Shown: positions 17,323-27,527 of the stretch, piece after piece
Layout of the letters: the number at the start of each line of letters is the position of its first letter
Position numbering within the stretch: the first letter of the stretch is position 1
Assembly: GCA_048359995.1 (NCBI GenBank)
Contig: DBGCPK010000002.1
Location: forward strand, 1 to 64,000
DNA length: 64,000 nt
From: UBA3210 sp048359995
GTDB taxonomy: Bacteria > Bacillota_I > Bacilli_A > RFN20 > CAG-449
Reading direction: 5' to 3'
Notes under the pieces: generated by a model
Told to the model about the DNA's origin: nothing
Databases searched by the model: none
What the model saw: the letters and a program-made list of their open reading frames with translations, nothing else
Program-made: the position numbers and the translations under genes

Positions 17323-19257
17323 TCAAAAGTTTTCAGTATTCGCTAAATTCGTTAAAATCGGATTGTCCGAAGTCCGATAAACGTAAATGGTCAGATCCAA
17401 TTCCACATCTTTCGGTTCCACCGCAATGTTCCCTTTGACGTAGACGTGATTCCCGACGTCGATAAATCCGCAATCGGTCAAACACTGATAGACCTTTTTC
17501 AACGACGCGTCGATCGAATAATTCAAATCCAACGGCACATCGTAGTAAAGGGTGATCGCGTTGATATAGTAAGCCATTCCGTCCGGACGATAAGAACCGA
17601 TCAGTCCGAAGCCGAAGCAATCGCCCAGATAATCGATTCCGCCGAAGAACGGCATTTTGTCCAAAACGTCCGCGTCGTCGTAAAATTCTTTCAGGTAGTC
17701 GCCGGCATTGACTTCCTGATCGTCTTCCGTCGTGTCGGAAGAATCGCCGGATTGAATGAAATTGAGTTCGTTCCAAGAAGAAGGAACTTCTCTTTGGACA
17801 AAATCGACGGTCACACCGCTTGGAAGAGCCGCCGCATCGAAATCGCTGTATGTGATTTCAACGACTCCGTGCATCAGACCGAGATTGAAATAGAAACACG
17901 AATAAGTGATGTACCACGCTCCGTCGATTTGGGTAGTAACGACATACGGCGTGAACGATTCGGTAGCCGACGTTCTTCCCGTCGTGGCGAAGATAGAATA
18001 AGTATTGAGATCATTGCCGACTCCGAAGTAGAAAGTCGAAGCCACCGTACACATATTCGGATCCGAATAATAGTAATATTCTTTGGTGTTTTGATCGTAA
18101 CTGATTCCGGTCATGATTTCCGGTGCGAACGCAAACGTCGGTTTCACTTCGTCTAACGATCCCTTATATGCCCTTGTCGCCTGCAAAGTTCCGTCGGTGT
18201 CGGTCATATAGGAGTTGTAGTCCGTTTCGCCGAATTGGTGATAGCCGTAAGCGCTCCCTTCTTCCGGAGTATCTTCCGTATCGGTAGTCGTCGCCACTTT
18301 CATCTTCTGGAAATAGCATTCGTCCGGCAGAACGGTTTCAAAGTATCCGCTGGCGGAAATGGCGGAGGTGTAGATCGATTGCGCGTAGATTTTCACTTTC
18401 GTATTATAACTATGCAACGCTCTCATATTTGCCAACGCCTCGGTCAGATAAACGTGATAGTCGCTGTCGTATTCGAACTTCGAAATAGTCGGTACGGAGA
18501 CGACGTCCTCGCCGCAGTTGATCGTGGCAATCAAGGTCTGTTCGGCCTTATAACCGGCTTTCAATGTCGTGTCGAACGTGCTGCTCACCTGAATTCCGAT
18601 AATCTCCCCGTCGCTGATGATCAAAGAGAAGTCATCGGCGGTGAATTCGTATGGATTCGCGGAACTGACGATTCTGTCGATCACGGAAAAATCCGCTTTG
18701 TTATAATGATATCGTCCGGTTTCTTCGTTGTAGGTAAAATCCGAAACGCTCAATTCGTTCAACGCGTTGGTTAATCCCGCGTCTTCCCAAGAGATTTCCA
18801 TTCCGTCTTCGTCCAGTATCGGGGTGTAATTCTCGTCGTTCATCAGGCTGACGCTGACTTCGCAGGCTTTTCCTTCATGATAGGCGTAATAAACCGTTCT
18901 ATCCAACCCCGTCGTACCGTCTTCGTATGTGCCGCTCCAACGCTGTCCGTCCATGCTTGTGGACACGTTCAACGTGACGCTCTCGTTAAATTTATTGGTC
19001 CGAATGTCGTAGAAAGCCACTTCGTCCGTGCCGTCGAACGAGATATACTCGGTGTCGAAAGCGTCGAACATCGCATCCGTCAAATCCGGTTTTACGTGCT
19101 GGATCGAACTATTCGAAAGGCTTTCTTGCGAAGAAGAGACCGAACTCCAATCGGCGCTGCTATCGGCAACCGAAGAACTGCTCTCTTTATGACCTCCGCA
19201 GGAAGTAACCAACAAACCAATCGCTATAATCGACAAGATTTTATGTATTCTTTTCAT
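17323..19257 (-). CDS. Surface lipoprotein, paralogue of the preceding gene (644 aa)
   Basis: Lipobox LVTSC (Cys20) and a poly-Ser linker. An upstream in-frame ATG would add eight residues, but AAGGAAGG sits eight bases before the ATG at 19257 and only two before the next candidate, so 19257 is chosen. The protein shares its layout with the 711-residue product of the downstream gene and looks like a tandem duplicate. An acidic segment DTTEDDQE lies near residue 490. Function unknown; lipid anchoring on the outer face of the membrane is well supported. It has its own promoter and begins a two-gene unit. Confidence 0.7.
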   Translation of the reverse strand: MKRIHKILSIIAIGLLVTSCGGHKESSSSVADSSADWSSVSSSQESLSNSSIQHVKPDLTDAMFDAFDTEYISFDGTDEVAFYDIRTNKFNESVTLNVSTSMDGQRWSGTYEDGTTGLDRTVYYAYHEGKACEVSVSLMNDENYTPILDEDGMEISWEDAGLTNALNELSVSDFTYNEETGRYHYNKADFSVIDRIVSSANPYEFTADDFSLIISDGEIIGIQVSSTFDTTLKAGYKAEQTLIATINCGEDVVSVPTISKFEYDSDYHVYLTEALANMRALHSYNTKVKIYAQSIYTSAISASGYFETVLPDECYFQKMKVATTTDTEDTPEEGSAYGYHQFGETDYNSYMTDTDGTLQATRAYKGSLDEVKPTFAFAPEIMTGISYDQNTKEYYYYSDPNMCTVASTFYFGVGNDLNTYSIFATTGRTSATESFTPYVVTTQIDGAWYITYSCFYFNLGLMHGVVEITYSDFDAAALPSGVTVDFVQREVPSSWNELNFIQSGDSSDTTEDDQEVNAGDYLKEFYDDADVLDKMPFFGGIDYLGDCFGFGLIGSYRPDGMAYYINAITLYYDVPLDLNYSIDASLKKVYQCLTDCGFIDVGNHVYVKGNIAVEPKDVELDLTIYVYRTSDNPILTNLANTENF

Positions 19258-19324
19258 TTGCATTTCCTTCCTTGTTTTCAATTATTCATCCGCTTATCTC
19301 AAAACCAACTCATAATCCGCTTTT

Positions 19325-19353
19325 ATGATAAAGGTTTCGCTTTTTATTTTCAA
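19325..19353 (-). promoter_or_regulatory. Promoter of the paralogous lipoprotein pair
   Basis: The minus strand has TTGAAA (19348-19353), a 17-base spacer and TATCAT (19325-19330), giving a leader of about 60 nucleotides before the start at 19257. Confidence 0.65.
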
Positions 19354-19385
19354 TAAAACGCGGAGAAAACCCTTTTTTGTTTTCG

Positions 19386-19399
19386 ATGAAAGCGCATTC
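19386..19399. promoter_or_regulatory. Possible catabolite-responsive element (imperfect)
   Basis: TGAAAGCGCATTCA is a near-perfect palindrome that differs from the cre consensus at one position. It is 33 bases upstream of the -35 box of the lipoprotein pair, between that promoter and the end of the gene before it. Confidence 0.3.
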
Positions 19400-19409
19400 A
19401 CCGCCGCGA

Positions 19410-19961
19410 TCAGTACGTATACTCCGCGGTAACGGAAACCTGTCGGTTGTCCACAGTGACGTAATCGCATCGGTACGAAGAAATTTTATCATCCGTCAGG
19501 GCGATCCTCACTTCCGGATTTTCCAGAACGCTCAAATCGTCAATCTGAAAAAACCGACTTGCTTTTTCCTTGCTGACCGCCGCGTTCAGGACGCCCTCTT
19601 CCAGCGTGTAAGTCTCGAAATTGTCCTTTGTCAGGCTCAGACCGAAGAGGACGCTCTTGCTCGCTCCTTCGAATGACTCTGTCGTCTCTTCCGTTTGGTA
19701 TCCGAAAGATCCGTTCAGACTCGTTACGGAAAGCGTTACATTTCCGTATACGGTCTTATTCTCGTACTCCAACTCGACGGTTTTCAACGACCGGTAGACT
19801 TCCACGTTCTCGTCGGAAATCGTCGTCGCAATCTCAACTTTCGCCACGTTTCTTAAAGACGCGTCGATCTTTTTCCCGAACGTCTTCAACGGATCTCCTT
19901 TGCAGGAAACCAGCATCAATGGCGCGAGGGCAAGGATCGTTTTCAAACATTTCATCTTCAT
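19410..19961 (-). CDS. Small surface lipoprotein (183 aa)
   Basis: Lipobox LMLVSC (Cys20) directly followed by KGDPLKTFG, without the serine linker of its neighbours. The rest predicts mainly as alternating beta strands (for example TVYGNVTLSV and VSVTAEYTY), compatible with a LolA/LppX-like half-barrel, but no family signature was recognised. GAGGTG is seven bases before the ATG. It starts 13 bases after the protease gene and is almost certainly co-transcribed with it, so it may act as its partner or chaperone; that role is inference. Confidence 0.7.
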   Translation of the reverse strand: MKMKCLKTILALAPLMLVSCKGDPLKTFGKKIDASLRNVAKVEIATTISDENVEVYRSLKTVELEYENKTVYGNVTLSVTSLNGSFGYQTEETTESFEGASKSVLFGLSLTKDNFETYTLEEGVLNAAVSKEKASRFFQIDDLSVLENPEVRIALTDDKISSYRCDYVTVDNRQVSVTAEYTY

Positions 19962-19974
19962 CTTTTTTCACCTC

Positions 19975-22900
19975 TTAAAAGATCTTTCTCCTGCGGATGA
20001 GTAACGTAGCCGCGCCCACCAAAGAGAGAGAAGCCACAGTCGTCAAAGCCGCGTAAACATAGGCACGAGAGGATACCGATTCGGCCTGTTCGATATCGCT
20101 TTCCAGCGAATTCAGATAAGCGTTATACGCCGCGGATAAAGCATTGTACGCACTTAAATCGAGGATTTGCTTTTCTTCGATCTTCAACGCGTTGATCCGA
20201 TCGGTCAGATCTTTCAGAAGAGCCAGATCGGCTAAGGAGAACGTATCCGGCAACGCGTCGATTTCCGCTTGAATATCCTTGACTTTCTGCGTCGCTGCGG
20301 ATAAACGGATTTCTCGGATCGCACTTTGCGCGGCGGCGAGTTTTTCTGTCATCGCCTGAATTTCACTTTCGGTGTAACCGTATGCGGTTAAATCTTGTTT
20401 CAGCGCGTTGTAATAAGTGACCGCGGAGTCGATATTCGTCGCGTCGTTGATCGTCACCTCTCCGAGTTCCGGTATCAACCGATAATAATCGAGGAATAAG
20501 ACGGTATTTTCATCTCGGGCGACGTAAGTGCTGCGCGCGCTGTCGGATACTTTTCCGAAATATGCCTCGAAGATGATCGTGTCGTATCCTTTGATTCCTT
20601 CGTTGGCCGGAAGAATCATCTGAATCGGGCGGTTTTTTCCGACCAGATCGATAAACTGCGCGTAGTAGGCTTCGATGCCGAACATATCGAAATAGCCGTG
20701 CAGCAATTCGTATCCCGGATCGGATTCGCTGAGCGTCGGATCGGAAAGATTCGTCATTCCGTACGTGCTTTCCAGTACCGGCGCGGTAAAGGATCTGAAT
20801 TCGACCGTCTTTAACGACGTGCAGCCGTTAAACGCGAAATTGCCGATGGATTTCAAGGAATCCGGAAGTATCAGCGTAACCAGATGCGCGTTCATATTTC
20901 CGGCATATTGCTCGATTCTCACCGTTCCTTCCAGAACGCTGAATTCGCTGTTTCGGTTTCCGCCCGGATAGGCTTCCAATTGCAGCAAACCGTTCGGGAG
21001 ATAAGTGTACAGCACGCCTTTTTCCAAACGCGCGTAATCGTTGAGAAGAACGGTGTCCGCGTCTTCGGAGTCGGTGATTTTTTCCAAAGATGAACAGCCG
21101 AGTAAAGCGAGATCGCCGAAAGAAGCGATCTTTTCCGAAAGCACGAATTTCGTCAGTTGTTGATTCGAGTTGAATGCACCTTCGCCGATCATCGTCGCGC
21201 CGGAAGCGTCGAATTGCGTAAAATAATTCGCTTGGAACGCATAGTCGCCGATCGTTTCGATCCGCGAAGTCTCTCCGATGTTTTTTAAGCCCGAATTCAG
21301 GAAAGCGTAATTTCCCACGGTTTTGGCATTGGTCAAATCGCAATTGAGCAAAGAAGAGGTCGCCGCAAAAGCGTAATCGCCAAACGTTTCGACCTTTCCA
21401 CCGTTGACCGAAACCAACGAGGAACAGCCGATAAAAGCATAGTCGCCGATCGAAGTAACGCTTTCGGGAAGATTGACCGTAAGAAGCCCCGTGCAGTAAC
21501 TGAACGCAAAATTTTCGATCGTTTCGATCCCCTGAGGAATGCTGACTTCCGTGAATCCGCCGCATCCGAGGAACGCACCCGTTCCGATTCCTTCCAATGT
21601 GTCCGGAAGCACGAGCTCGGAGAAGATCGGCGCACCGCCGGTTTCGCCGACTCTGGCGAATGCCCCTTCTCCGATCAAGACGACCGAAGGCAGGGAGATT
21701 TCTTTCAGACGGGAGCAATCGCCGAAAGCGTAATCGCCGATGTATTTGACGAGAGCCAAATCGGCCTTCGTCAAAGAAGAACAATTGTAAAAGGCTTCAT
21801 TGCCGATCGATTCGCCGAGTTTGGTCAAATCGATTTCATTCAGTTTGGTATCGCCGGCAAAAGCCGAAGTTCCGAGGATGACGCCGCCTTGATCCGGCAT
21901 CACGACCGTTTCCAAGTCGGTGCACTTCTGGAACGCGCCGAATCCCAAATCCGCATTAGCACCCAAAGTCAGACGGACGACTTTCGCCGAGAAAAATCCG
22001 CCTTCGCGGACGACAACATCGTCGCCGAGAACGATTTCGCTCATAGCGGTGTTGGCAAAAGCGTAATCGCCGATCTCCGCCACCTTGTCGAGATTGACTA
22101 CGGAAGTCAATTCGCTCGCGTAATTGAAAGCGTGTTTTCCGATGGTAATTCCGCCTTCCGGCAGAGTCAAAGAGGTCAAATGAATGCAATTGGCAAAAGC
22201 GTAGTCGCCGATCACCGTATCCGCATTGGTCAGGATCAATTCCGTCAACGTCTTGATTCCGCTGAAAGCACCTTCGCCGATAGAAGCATAATCGAGCGAG
22301 ATCGTGCCGTATGCGTAATCCGGCGCGGCGAGAATCAGTTCATTCCCGTCCTTGCTCAGCAAGTAAGGCGAATCTCCGACGGATAGATAATAATTCGAAT
22401 TCTCTACGACAAAGGAATTCACGCTCGTATTGTCGAGGAAACTCCCTCCGATCGATTCAATATAAGTATTTTCGCCGAAAACGACGGACGTTAATTCGGT
22501 ACAATCGTAAAACACGTAATTGCCGAAATTCACCGAACAGTTCGGAAGAGCGACCGATTTCAACGAAGAGCAATTGTAGAATGCCTGATCGTATATCCAT
22601 TCCAACGTGCCGTTGAAGGCGACGGACATCAAGGCGGTATCTCCGGAGAACGCCCCCTCTCCGATATAGACCATATCGCCGTTCAAAGTGACGTCGAGCA
22701 GTTGCGCGCAATTGGCAAACGCGAATTCGGGAATCCGATCCACTTCAAGGCTCAGATGCCGGATCGCGCTATTGACGAACATACCGTAAGAAAGTTTGGT
22801 GTCTTTCGAAAGAGTCAGATTTTCCAAAGAAGTGCAGTTTCTGAACGCTTCTTTCCCTGTATTCCGCAAAGTCGAAAGGTCGACGGAAGAAAGGGAAGCG

Positions 22901-25900
22901 CATTTGTCGAACGCCCGAACGCCGATCGCATAGATCGAGGAAAGGTCGATATCGTCGAGCAAAGCGCAATTATAGAAAGCGTTCGCTCCGATGACGATCA
23001 CCTTTTCCATATTGATGGTTGTCAATTTTTGATCGTTATAAAAGGCATATTCGCGGACGTACTTGATCGAATCCGGCAAAGTCACCGAAGTCAGCGATTG
23101 ACAGTTGTAGAAAGCGTATTTTTGAATTTCTTCGACGCCCTCCGGAACGACGACGCTCGTCACCGAAAGGTTGGTAGACGGTACTTTGTTCGCGTCGTAA
23201 TCGTCTTCGTCGATGATGATGTCGTTGTTCAAATCGTAAAGGCAGAAAGAGAACGAACCGATGTAGAAAATCCCTTCGTCGTCGGGGATTACGACATCTC
23301 CGCCTCTCCCTTTATAAGCGATCAGCGTTCGGTCTTCGATGACGAATTCGCTCTTAACCGTTACACGGGTGGAAGCCATAATGTTCGACATTTTTCCGTC
23401 GACGATGATTCGAAGAGTGATGTTGGCGTTTCCCTTCTTCATCGCTTCCACGTTTCCGTTCTGGTCGACGGTCGCCACGTCCGGATTGGAAGATTCCCAA
23501 ACCAGTTCATAACGGCTCTCTGGCAGATACCAAGGAGTGATCGAATAATGAATTTTGATTCTTTCCCCAGGATAGAAATTGATTTTCGGAGTTTCGGTGA
23601 AATAATGCGTTGTTCCGGTATCGCCGATTTCACTGGTATCTCCGGCCGAAAGGAACGCATACGTCGTCGTAAAGTAAGTAAATTTCAATTCTTCCAAACT
23701 CACTTCGTCGTTGTTGACCGCCGACTTTTTGTCCCTCGAAAGGGAAACCGGCCTTTCTTTCACGTTGATGATGACGGAAGTTTTTCTTCCGTCGAGAACT
23801 TCGCCTACCGTCACTTGAACGCGGCCTTTGCTCAGCGCGCTGAGTTTGCCCTCTTTGACTACGGCGATCTTTTCGTTGGAGGAGGTCCAATCGAGATATT
23901 TAAGGTAATCTTTGTCGGCGTCCAAATTCGGATCGTTGCTCGCCAGATATTCGGTCAAATCGATGGTTTCGCCGACATACGCGGAAATCGCATTGACCGG
24001 CGTACCGTCGTATTGTCCGTTTTCGGTGAATTTGAAATCGCCGTCCGTACCCGGCAATTGAACCAGATACAAATTGGAATTCAAAGCGTAATCGTCGACG
24101 ATGAAAGCCAAGGAACTGGTAATCACTTTGTCGTCGTAAAGCGCGTCGATATAATCGGTGATTTCGAATTTCACTTCGGTAGAAGAATTCTTGTCTCCGT
24201 ACACCGGTATCGGATTTTCCGTCAACGTCGTATAGGAAGAAGAAGAGGTAAATAAGATCGGAGTGATAGCCTGTACGTAATGGTTGTCGTAAACCGTCAG
24301 GTAGATGTAGTACCTGTCTTTCTTCAAGGTTTTATCGTACTTCTTTTCGAAAGAAGCGTTGGTGATCATCGGAGCCTGATCGTCGCAGGTAAAGGTGAAA
24401 CTGAACGTGTTTCGGGCATTCGTGGAAACCCCTCCGTCTCCGTAGTCCAGAAGCCCGTACATTTTGAATTCGTACTCCCGATTGTTGATCAAACCTAATT
24501 GAGAGGATTTGCACTTGATGTCTTCATAATAAGGATAAGGAGATCCGCCCATAGAATAGGATTTATTGGCATTGTAGGCGAGGTATTCGTAAACCACTTC
24601 TCCGGTCACTTTGTCGGTGATCGTAAAGTTCATCGTCTTCGCACCTCTCAGCAAGCCGGCGTAAACGCAAGCGATTCCGTCCGTCGCCCCGAACAAAGTC
24701 GAAACGGCGGCGTGTTCCTCGCTTGCCGGAATCGGATCGTACATCTCTTCGTCCAAATCGTAGAGATACGTCCCCATCGGTACGATATAATTGTTATAGT
24801 AGGAAGCATAAGGCGTAGTCGCCAGCACGTCCGCTTTGATTTTGTCTTCGTCGTCAATGCTCGCGTCGTGCGCTTCGGATTCCACTTCGAAATAAGTTTT
24901 ATCGAAGAGAGGCGCTACCGTCCAGTCCCCGTAAAAAGCCAAAAACGGTACGGACAAGTCGATTTCGTTCTCATCGACGGATTTCAGTTCGGCAAAGCCT
25001 TCGATAAACATACCGTAAGGGAAGAGGTTGTTTAGCATCGTCTTATCTTCGTCGGACAATGCATACGTGACAGAGAGCTTGCAAGTCGAAAGCGCGTCGA
25101 CGGTGACGATCACTTGTCCGTTTTCCGTCTTCTTGCTTCCGCCGGAAAGCACATCTATCGCGCTGTTCCCTTGCAGAATCTGGTCGCTTTCCGCGACAAA
25201 GTTGCTGTCAGAAGAAGAGACCGTTTCCGTCATACCGCAGAGATCAAACGCATAGCTCAACGAATGATCGGCGGTATTGACCACGTTGAAATTCATCGTG
25301 TACGTTCCGGTTTTCTTCGGATCGTCGCCCAATTCCAATTTCGAGCGGTCGATGCCGTCTACGGTGATATACGCATTGGTGTTTACAGCGTTAAAAAGAT
25401 TGGCTAATCCTGCGCCTTGTTTGCGCGGAGAATATGGAATTCCCTCCTCGTTCAAAGCGATCGTCGCCGTCGACATCAGCAATTGATTGACTCTGACGGA
25501 AACTTCTTTCGCACTCAGTTCAGGGAAAGTTTCTTTGACATATTGGCGGATCAAGATGACGATACCGCAGAGATTCGGCGTCGCCATCGACGTTCCGGAA
25601 AGTTCATCGTAACCGCCTCCGGGAATCGCCGATTTGATGTTGCCGCCGTGCGCGGTGATTTCCGGCTTGATCTTCAAGTCCGGAGTCGGTCCCCAAGAGG
25701 AAAAGTCGGACATGAACGGTCCCGCCAAATTCTCTCTGCTCAAAGTCAGCGTACCGTTGCTCTTTTTTGCCAATTCGGTTCCGTCGTCTTTGGAAATCGA
25801 AATGCACGGAATGCTGAGATCTTTTCCCATCGACATCAGGATATCGCCCGCGACATTGTTGTAAATGATGATTCCGGCTGCTCCTTGAGCGGCCGCGATT

Positions 25901-27432
25901 TTCGCCTTTTCTTCGAAAGTATTGTCGCCGCGCCTTACCAAGGCGATTTTTCCTCTGACATTCAATCCGGAATAATTGATGAGCATTCCCACGCCGGGTA
26001 CGGTGACGTATTCGTATACTTTCTCTCCGCTTTCCGGCAGATTCAGCATTTCAAAGAAATCGTACGGCTTACTCGCCAGATTGTTCGATTCGTTGAAGAA
26101 AATGATCTGTTCGTCGTTGCCGATCAGGTATTTGCTCTTCGTTCCGCTGATGGAGGCCACCGAAAGCGCCGCGGCATAGGTAGACGGCGAACCGACCGTT
26201 GCCGAATCCGGATTGGTCACTTTATTGGTATTGCCTTGTTCCGATCCGTAGCTCGAACTGTAACTGTTGCTCGCCGCGGTGAGCAGGCTGATTCCGCTTT
26301 GATTGATTTTATCATAAACCGTGTTGATCAAATTGCCGTCTTCTTCGCGCGAAAATCCGCAAGAAGAACCCAAAGACATATTGATCGCGTCCACTTTCAG
26401 GAGAACCGCGTCTTCCAACGCCGCTAAGATATCGTCTGTGTCGGCTCCGGAAGAAAGATTCGGGAAAACTTTCATCAAAACCAGCTGCGTATTGACCGCC
26501 ACACCGGTGATCGTCGAACTTTTTCCGCCGATGATTCCCGCCACGTGAGTCCCGTGTTCGGAATCGTACGGCGTTACATCGGAATCCTTGTCGGCGTAAT
26601 CGTAGACGAAAGGAATCTTTTTGCTGTAATACACATCGCTCAGTTTTAAATCCGGCGTCATCTTCTTCGCATTGGATTCGTCGAGAATAGAAGCGACATA
26701 CTGCTGATCGATCAAGCAATTGTCCGGTTGATTGGCAAATACTTCGTGACTGCAATCGAAACCGGAATCGAGAATCGCGACAGCCGTGCCGGTTCCGTTG
26801 TAATCGACGGTCGAAGAATTGAAAATTCCCGTTTCATAGACGTCGACCAAATTCTGTACCGCCCCGTCGCTCAACCCTTCGGACGTCGTCTGTGAAGGAT
26901 TGTATCGATCCTGAAGAACGGCATTTTTCACGCCGCTATAACTTTCCAGTTTCAAAAAATCTCCGTAAGTTGTCGTGCAGGCAATGCCGTTGATAATCGT
27001 CTTATATCGATAGTCCACCGAATCGATCAATCCGGCGTTGATCAGTTTTGCGACCATTTTCTGCTGTTCGTTTTCGATAACTTTCGTACTCAAAATTCCC
27101 TCGGCGGTCACAGCGTAATCGCCGACGGATTCATAACTGTCGCTTGCCGCGTTCAGATACCGATCGATCAACGGATTCTGTTCCAATTCCAAGATTACCG
27201 AAACGCGGTCGTTTTCGGAATATCCCTTGTTCTCCAAAAGGTATTCCGCTTTGATGCTGTCAACCCGACTCAACTGCTCGCAATCGTAATCGGCTTTGAG
27301 CACATTTAACTGTCCTCTCGACTCCTGAGTTCCGCCGGAATTTTCGGCGGTATTGGCAAAAACGCCGCAACTGGTCAACCCCAAGGTCACCGCTCCCAGA
27401 GAAGCAAAGAGGATCTTGTTTACTTTGTGCAT
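19975..27432 (-). CDS. Giant subtilisin-family surface protease with Ig-like and BspA leucine-rich repeats (2485 aa)
   Basis: The signal peptide carries lipobox GLTSC (Cys22). A propeptide of inhibitor I9 type (about 75-178) precedes the S8 peptidase domain with Asp222 (AILDSGFD), His293 (EHGTHVAG), oxyanion Asn389 and Ser615 (SGTSMATP). A PA domain (about 480-560, RGKIALVRRG) is inserted before the Ser, as in lactocepin and C5a peptidase. Fn3-like segments follow, then Ig-like (BIG2) domains around 1240-1450 with LVWESSNPDVATVD. About 30 BspA-type leucine-rich repeats with the pattern AFYNC.SL..V.LP come next (about 1530-2200), then a helical coiled-coil stretch and a final membrane helix with the tail RRRKIF. 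It likely degrades host or dietary proteins outside the cell, with the repeats giving binding. AAGGAG precedes the ATG. Confidence 0.92.
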   Translation of the reverse strand: MHKVNKILFASLGAVTLGLTSCGVFANTAENSGGTQESRGQLNVLKADYDCEQLSRVDSIKAEYLLENKGYSENDRVSVILELEQNPLIDRYLNAASDSYESVGDYAVTAEGILSTKVIENEQQKMVAKLINAGLIDSVDYRYKTIINGIACTTTYGDFLKLESYSGVKNAVLQDRYNPSQTTSEGLSDGAVQNLVDVYETGIFNSSTVDYNGTGTAVAILDSGFDCSHEVFANQPDNCLIDQQYVASILDESNAKKMTPDLKLSDVYYSKKIPFVYDYADKDSDVTPYDSEHGTHVAGIIGGKSSTITGVAVNTQLVLMKVFPNLSSGADTDDILAALEDAVLLKVDAINMSLGSSCGFSREEDGNLINTVYDKINQSGISLLTAASNSYSSSYGSEQGNTNKVTNPDSATVGSPSTYAAALSVASISGTKSKYLIGNDEQIIFFNESNNLASKPYDFFEMLNLPESGEKVYEYVTVPGVGMLINYSGLNVRGKIALVRRGDNTFEEKAKIAAAQGAAGIIIYNNVAGDILMSMGKDLSIPCISISKDDGTELAKKSNGTLTLSRENLAGPFMSDFSSWGPTPDLKIKPEITAHGGNIKSAIPGGGYDELSGTSMATPNLCGIVILIRQYVKETFPELSAKEVSVRVNQLLMSTATIALNEEGIPYSPRKQGAGLANLFNAVNTNAYITVDGIDRSKLELGDDPKKTGTYTMNFNVVNTADHSLSYAFDLCGMTETVSSSDSNFVAESDQILQGNSAIDVLSGGSKKTENGQVIVTVDALSTCKLSVTYALSDEDKTMLNNLFPYGMFIEGFAELKSVDENEIDLSVPFLAFYGDWTVAPLFDKTYFEVESEAHDASIDDEDKIKADVLATTPYASYYNNYIVPMGTYLYDLDEEMYDPIPASEEHAAVSTLFGATDGIACVYAGLLRGAKTMNFTITDKVTGEVVYEYLAYNANKSYSMGGSPYPYYEDIKCKSSQLGLINNREYEFKMYGLLDYGDGGVSTNARNTFSFTFTCDDQAPMITNASFEKKYDKTLKKDRYYIYLTVYDNHYVQAITPILFTSSSSYTTLTENPIPVYGDKNSSTEVKFEITDYIDALYDDKVITSSLAFIVDDYALNSNLYLVQLPGTDGDFKFTENGQYDGTPVNAISAYVGETIDLTEYLASNDPNLDADKDYLKYLDWTSSNEKIAVVKEGKLSALSKGRVQVTVGEVLDGRKTSVIINVKERPVSLSRDKKSAVNNDEVSLEELKFTYFTTTYAFLSAGDTSEIGDTGTTHYFTETPKINFYPGERIKIHYSITPWYLPESRYELVWESSNPDVATVDQNGNVEAMKKGNANITLRIIVDGKMSNIMASTRVTVKSEFVIEDRTLIAYKGRGGDVVIPDDEGIFYIGSFSFCLYDLNNDIIIDEDDYDANKVPSTNLSVTSVVVPEGVEEIQKYAFYNCQSLTSVTLPDSIKYVREYAFYNDQKLTTINMEKVIVIGANAFYNCALLDDIDLSSIYAIGVRAFDKCASLSSVDLSTLRNTGKEAFRNCTSLENLTLSKDTKLSYGMFVNSAIRHLSLEVDRIPEFAFANCAQLLDVTLNGDMVYIGEGAFSGDTALMSVAFNGTLEWIYDQAFYNCSSLKSVALPNCSVNFGNYVFYDCTELTSVVFGENTYIESIGGSFLDNTSVNSFVVENSNYYLSVGDSPYLLSKDGNELILAAPDYAYGTISLDYASIGEGAFSGIKTLTELILTNADTVIGDYAFANCIHLTSLTLPEGGITIGKHAFNYASELTSVVNLDKVAEIGDYAFANTAMSEIVLGDDVVVREGGFFSAKVVRLTLGANADLGFGAFQKCTDLETVVMPDQGGVILGTSAFAGDTKLNEIDLTKLGESIGNEAFYNCSSLTKADLALVKYIGDYAFGDCSRLKEISLPSVVLIGEGAFARVGETGGAPIFSELVLPDTLEGIGTGAFLGCGGFTEVSIPQGIETIENFAFSYCTGLLTVNLPESVTSIGDYAFIGCSSLVSVNGGKVETFGDYAFAATSSLLNCDLTNAKTVGNYAFLNSGLKNIGETSRIETIGDYAFQANYFTQFDASGATMIGEGAFNSNQQLTKFVLSEKIASFGDLALLGCSSLEKITDSEDADTVLLNDYARLEKGVLYTYLPNGLLQLEAYPGGNRNSEFSVLEGTVRIEQYAGNMNAHLVTLILPDSLKSIGNFAFNGCTSLKTVEFRSFTAPVLESTYGMTNLSDPTLSESDPGYELLHGYFDMFGIEAYYAQFIDLVGKNRPIQMILPANEGIKGYDTIIFEAYFGKVSDSARSTYVARDENTVLFLDYYRLIPELGEVTINDATNIDSAVTYYNALKQDLTAYGYTESEIQAMTEKLAAAQSAIREIRLSAATQKVKDIQAEIDALPDTFSLADLALLKDLTDRINALKIEEKQILDLSAYNALSAAYNAYLNSLESDIEQAESVSSRAYVYAALTTVASLSLVGAATLLIRRRKIF

Positions 27433-27455
27433 AAAGTACTCCTTCTAAAACCAAT

Positions 27456-27473
27456 CTTTTAATAAATTAAAAG
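27456..27473 (-). promoter_or_regulatory. Hairpin in the leader of the protease mRNA
   Basis: CTTTTAAT and ATTAAAAG pair around a two-base centre in the transcribed leader, about 24 bases before the start codon. It may affect mRNA stability or translation; no known element is recognised. Confidence 0.35.
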
Positions 27474-27486
27474 ACTATTCTTTGAC

Positions 27487-27515
27487 TTTATACATCAACC
27501 GGATAATTTTATCAA
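27487..27515 (-). promoter_or_regulatory. Promoter of the protease operon
   Basis: The minus strand shows TTGATA (27510-27515), a 17-base spacer and TATAAA (27487-27492). The leader is about 50 nucleotides long. Confidence 0.75.
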
Positions 27516-27527
27516 TGAAAAAAAATA

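Noticed and set aside
19975..27432. Repetitive DNA resembling a CRISPR or satellite array within the LRR region
   Set aside because: The repetition is at protein level (LRR units of about 23 residues) with diverged DNA and no constant spacers; no CRISPR array was found in the window.
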